33,737 nt of DNA from an uncultured Eubacteriales bacterium (lineage in GTDB: Bacteria > Bacillota > Clostridia > Christensenellales > Aristaeellaceae). The notes under the pieces are model-generated. The model saw nothing but the letters and a program-made list of their open reading frames with translations, had not been told where the DNA came from and made no database searches. Where the stretch lies: positions 1 to 33,737 of the forward strand of contig CACYTF010000007.1 in assembly GCA_902777335.1 (NCBI GenBank). Direction: 5' to 3'. Below, piece by piece: positions 31,195 through 33,737 of the stretch; within the stretch, counting starts at the first letter, position 1, and the number at the start of each line of letters is the position of its first letter. The translations under genes and the position numbers were made by a program.

Positions 31195-32895
31195 ATGCTT
31201 TTGGAACTGACAATCAAAAACATCGCGCTCATTGAATCGCTGCGCATGGAATTTGCGCAGGGGTTCAATGTGCTTACGGGCGAGACCGGCGCGGGCAAGT
31301 CCATCGTGGTGGACAGCATCAACCTGGCCCTGGGCGGCCGCGCGGACCGGGATATGATCCGCACCGGCACCGAGCGGGGCATGGTGCAGGCGCTGTTTGA
31401 CGTGTCCGGCAATGCCCGGGCGCTTGAGATGCTCCGGGAGATGGACATCGAAGCGGAGGACGGCGTGATCGCCGTTCGCCGGGAGCTCAGCCGAAGCGGC
31501 AGGAACATCTGCCGCGTGTCGGACGTGGTGGTGCCGCTGAACACGCTGAAGCGGCTCACGGAAACGCTGATGGACGTGCACGGTCAGCACGAGCACCAGG
31601 CGCTTTTGAACCCCGCCTGCCATCTGGATTTTTTGGATGACTTCGGCGGCGCGGCCCAGGCGCAGGCGCGGCGCGAGGTCGCCCAGCTGCACGCGGCCCG
31701 CGGGCGCGTGGCCTCGGAGTTCAAGCGGCTGATGAACGACGCCGCGGAGAAGGAGCGCCTTTCGGACGTATTGACCTTTCAGACCCAGGAGATCGGCGCG
31801 GCAAAGCTGAAGATGGGTGAGGAAGAGAAGATTGAAAAAAAGCTGGCGATGCTGGAGCACGCCGAAAAGATACGCCAGGGCGTGGAGACCGCCTATACGC
31901 TCATCTACCAGGGGGACGGCCGCGGGCCCAGCGCCCAGGAGGCGCTGCTGCGCTCGGCGGAGGCCATGGACGGCATATCCGGGCTCAGCGAGCGCTACGG
32001 GGCCCTGGCGTCGCGCCTGCGGGAGCTGTACTACGGCGCCCAGGACGTGGGCTACGAGCTGCAGGCCCTGATGGACGATATGGATTTTGACCCGGGGCAG
32101 ATCGACAAGCTGGCCGGCAGGCTGGATCTGATCAAGCGCCTTGAGCGCAAGTACGGCGCCACCATTGAGGAAGTGATCGAATTCGGCGCGCAGGCCGCCC
32201 AGCGGCTCGAAGCGCTGAAGCGCAGCGACGAGTCCATCGGCGCGTACAAGAAGCGCTATCGGGAGGCGGACGCCCAGCTGCGCTCAGCCTGCGAAAAGCT
32301 GACCGCCCTGCGCCGCGACAGCGCCCGAAGGCTCGCGGAGCAGATCTGCGGCCAGCTGAAGGATTTGGGCATGGGCAAGACCCGCTTTGAGGTCCGCGTG
32401 GAGCCGGAGCCCAAGCCCACCGCCAACGGCATGGACAGGGTGGAGTTCATGATCTCCCCGAACCCCGGCGAGCCCCTTCGCCCGCTGGCGAGCATCGCCT
32501 CCGGCGGCGAGATCTCCCGGGTCATGCTGGCGATGAAGGCCATCGCCGTGGACCAGGAGGGCGTGGACGCCATGATCTTCGACGAGATCGACACCGGCGT
32601 CTCCGGCCGCATGGCCCAGGTGGTGGGCGAGAAGATGTGCCTGATCGCCCGGAACCGGCAGGTGCTCAGCGTCACCCATCTGCCGCAGATCGCCGCGCTG
32701 GGCGACGCCCACTTCCTGGTGGAGAAGGTGGCGGGGGAGGCGCGCACCGACACCTACGTGCGCCTGCTGGACGACGAGGGCCGCATAAAGGAGCTCTCCC
32801 GGCTGGTGGGCGGCGCCGGTGACAGCGAGAGCAGCCTTTCCCACGCGGCCCACATGCTGAAGGAGGCCGCGCAGCGCAAGCGGGAGCTCCGGTAA
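31195..32895 (+). CDS. recN: DNA repair protein RecN
   Basis: An SMC-like ATPase of 566 residues. Walker A is 'LTGETGAGKS' (G29 to S36). Then follow 'NICRVSDVVVPLNTLKRLTE', 'DVHGQHEHQALLNP' (the RecN-specific G-Q-H-E-H segment), two long coiled-coil arms (about 160-380) around a short hinge, the signature 'SIASGGEISRVMLAMK' (S436-GGE), Walker B 'AMIFDEIDTGVSG', and 'VTHLPQIAALGD'. It acts early in double-strand break repair by holding DNA ends near the nucleoid. ATG 31195 follows GGAG. It ends nine bases before the convergent uridine kinase. In Bacillus spoIVB and spo0A come next, and they are not here. Confidence 0.97.
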   Translation: MLLELTIKNIALIESLRMEFAQGFNVLTGETGAGKSIVVDSINLALGGRADRDMIRTGTERGMVQALFDVSGNARALEMLREMDIEAEDGVIAVRRELSRSGRNICRVSDVVVPLNTLKRLTETLMDVHGQHEHQALLNPACHLDFLDDFGGAAQAQARREVAQLHAARGRVASEFKRLMNDAAEKERLSDVLTFQTQEIGAAKLKMGEEEKIEKKLAMLEHAEKIRQGVETAYTLIYQGDGRGPSAQEALLRSAEAMDGISGLSERYGALASRLRELYYGAQDVGYELQALMDDMDFDPGQIDKLAGRLDLIKRLERKYGATIEEVIEFGAQAAQRLEALKRSDESIGAYKKRYREADAQLRSACEKLTALRRDSARRLAEQICGQLKDLGMGKTRFEVRVEPEPKPTANGMDRVEFMISPNPGEPLRPLASIASGGEISRVMLAMKAIAVDQEGVDAMIFDEIDTGVSGRMAQVVGEKMCLIARNRQVLSVTHLPQIAALGDAHFLVEKVAGEARTDTYVRLLDDEGRIKELSRLVGGAGDSESSLSHAAHMLKEAAQRKRELR

Positions 32896-32904
32896 ACTTT
32901 CCTT

Positions 32905-33522
32905 TCAGGGCCTGGTTTCGATCAGGCCCGAATTGATGTAGTGGGCGAGTATGTCCACGATGCGGGCGTTCTTGCCGCCCCGGGCGACGATCAGGTCCGC
33001 GTATTCCACATAGTTACGGATGTGCTTTTCGTACATCGGCTTGACCGTCTCCAGGTACTGCTTGTAGACGCTCTCGATGGTGCGCCCGCGGTCGCGCAGG
33101 TCGCGCTTCACCCGCCGCAGCAGGCAAACGTCCGGGTCCACCTGAATGTAGATCTTGAAGTCCAGCAGGTCGCGGACCAGCGGGTCGTAGAACACGTGGA
33201 TGCCCTCCAGCAGCACCACGTCCGCCGGCTCGATCAGTCCGCCGGGATCGCAGCGGCGGTGCTGGGTGTAGTCGTACTCCTTGGAGGTGATGCTCTCGCC
33301 GCGCCGAAGCTTCATCAGATCCTCCCGCAGCACGTCGTGCTCGAAGATCTCCGGCTCGTCGTAGTTGATGTTGCAGCGCTCCTCATAGGTCATGTCCGGG
33401 TGATCCTTGTAGTAGGAATCCTGCTTGATGTAGACGCAGGGCTTCTCGATTCTCGAAGCCAGCGCTTTCGCCAGCGTGGATTTTCCGCTGCCGCTGGCGC
33501 CGCATATACCGATGATCAGCAT
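32905..33522 (-). CDS. udk: Uridine kinase-family P-loop kinase
   Basis: A protein of 205 residues, close to the usual 205-215. The P-loop is 'GICGASGSGKST' (G8 to S15 with Lys14). Nucleoside-binding segments are 'YIKQDSYYKDHPDMTYEE', 'NYDEPEIFEHD', 'YDYTQHRR', 'VVLLEGIHVFYDPLVRDLLD' and 'RRVKRDLRDRGRTIESV'. It converts uridine and cytidine to UMP and CMP in pyrimidine salvage. ATG 33522 follows GGGAGGG. It converges with recN across a 9-base gap without a strong terminator, so the transcripts may overlap. A related phosphoribulokinase-like role cannot be wholly excluded, but all listed motifs fit Udk. Confidence 0.93.
   Translation of the reverse strand: MLIIGICGASGSGKSTLAKALASRIEKPCVYIKQDSYYKDHPDMTYEERCNINYDEPEIFEHDVLREDLMKLRRGESITSKEYDYTQHRRCDPGGLIEPADVVLLEGIHVFYDPLVRDLLDFKIYIQVDPDVCLLRRVKRDLRDRGRTIESVYKQYLETVKPMYEKHIRNYVEYADLIVARGGKNARIVDILAHYINSGLIETRP
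32908..32929. other. Hairpin at the recN/udk convergence
   Basis: GGGCCTG (32908-32914) pairs with CAGGCCC (32923-32929) around an 8-base loop, inside the last codons of udk. It has no T-run on either side. It could weakly stop converging transcripts, or it may simply be coding sequence. Confidence 0.3.
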
Positions 33523-33559
33523 GGCGCGTTCCCTCCCGGTTCGTATGTGGTCTGACTGT

Positions 33560-33588
33560 ATTTTATCATATCTGAGGCAACATTACAA
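33560..33588 (-). promoter_or_regulatory. Promoter of udk
   Basis: On the minus strand TTGTAA (33588-33583) and TAAAAT (33565-33560) with a 17-base spacer, 38 bases before the udk start. Both boxes are close to the sigma-A consensus. Confidence 0.65.
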
Positions 33589-33606
33589 TCCAAAAACGAA
33601 AACTGC

Positions 33607-33631
33607 GGCGCGCCCGATCGGTGGGCGCGCC
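33607..33631 (-). terminator. Terminator for a minus-strand gene beyond the right edge
   Basis: Perfect 9-bp stem (33607-33615 with 33623-33631) and a 7-base loop. Read on the minus strand it is followed by GCAGTTTTCGTTTTTG, a good T-rich tail. It isolates the udk promoter from transcription entering from the right. Confidence 0.7.
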
Positions 33632-33670
33632 AAAAATATTTGGATCTTCACGTTTTCTTGTGGGATTCCC

Positions 33671-33715
33671 CTCTCAGGCGCTGCGCGCCAGCTCTCCCCG
33701 TCACCGGGGCGAGCT
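33671..33715. repeat. Double-hairpin intergenic element
   Basis: Two adjacent hairpins: GGCGC-TGC-GCGCC (33677-33689), and AGCTC-T-CCCCG / CGGGG-C-GAGCT (33690-33715) with one internal mismatch and loop TCAC. They are flanked by CCCTCTCA and TAAGG. This build is like repetitive structured elements found in gut Clostridia. No ORF is seen from 33523 to the window end. Confidence 0.5.
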
Positions 33716-33737
33716 AAGGCTACCGCGCGGGTGCGCT

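Noticed and set aside
32896..32904. A terminator between recN and udk
   Set aside because: Only nine bases separate the stops. The nearby 7-bp hairpin lies in udk coding sequence and has no T-run.

Overview
The window looks like a GC-rich (roughly two thirds G+C by eye), spore-forming member of the Clostridia. The evidence is a complete spoIIIA locus, the asp23/amaP pair, and the ordered block nusB-xseA-xseB-ispA-dxs-tlyA-nadK-argR-recN, which in Firmicutes lies next to spoIIIA. GTG and TTG starts with good Shine-Dalgarno sequences are common. I cannot name the family from sequence alone.

Layout. 1-264: tail of a bacterial Ig-like (Big_2) surface protein and its terminator. 304-6269: a tightly coupled plus-strand run of an atypical PlsC-like acyltransferase, a PAP2 phosphatase, a GtrA membrane protein and a large Lhr-type helicase, closed by a 26-bp bidirectional terminator. 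6333-6953 (minus): an orphan CbiC/CobH-like protein lacking the catalytic histidine. 7098-7386: tRNA-Trp with a consensus promoter, a terminator, and a short array of small palindromes. 7437-13882: a plus-strand operon of methyltransferase, Hsp33, three poorly characterised helical-repeat proteins and tRNA-dihydrouridine synthase. 13935-18069 (minus): a large secreted peptidoglycan-binding protein with a Pro-Glu repeat tail, broken by a frameshift inside the repeats. 18219-22360: spoIIIAA-AH. 22426-24145: asp23 and amaP. 24287-32895: housekeeping genes for transcription, DNA repair, isoprenoids, rRNA methylation, NADP and arginine control. 32905-33522 (minus): uridine kinase. The right end holds a terminator and a structured repeat.

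How the genes work together. The SpoIIIA proteins form the mother-cell side of the channel that supports forespore sigma-G activity. Here two ring components look reduced: SpoIIIAF is a 57-residue membrane stub absent from a standard long-ORF list, and SpoIIIAG lacks the long insertion that forms the beta-triangle in Bacillus. Xse and RecN serve DNA repair. IspA and Dxs serve isoprenoid synthesis. Hsp33, Dus and the repeat proteins form a possible stress or translation-linked operon.

The points most worth follow-up are the slimmed SpoIIIA machine, the His-less CbiC homologue, the frameshift in the Pro-Glu repeats, and the uncharacterised hslO-dus operon proteins. No CRISPR array, transposase, prophage or rRNA was seen.
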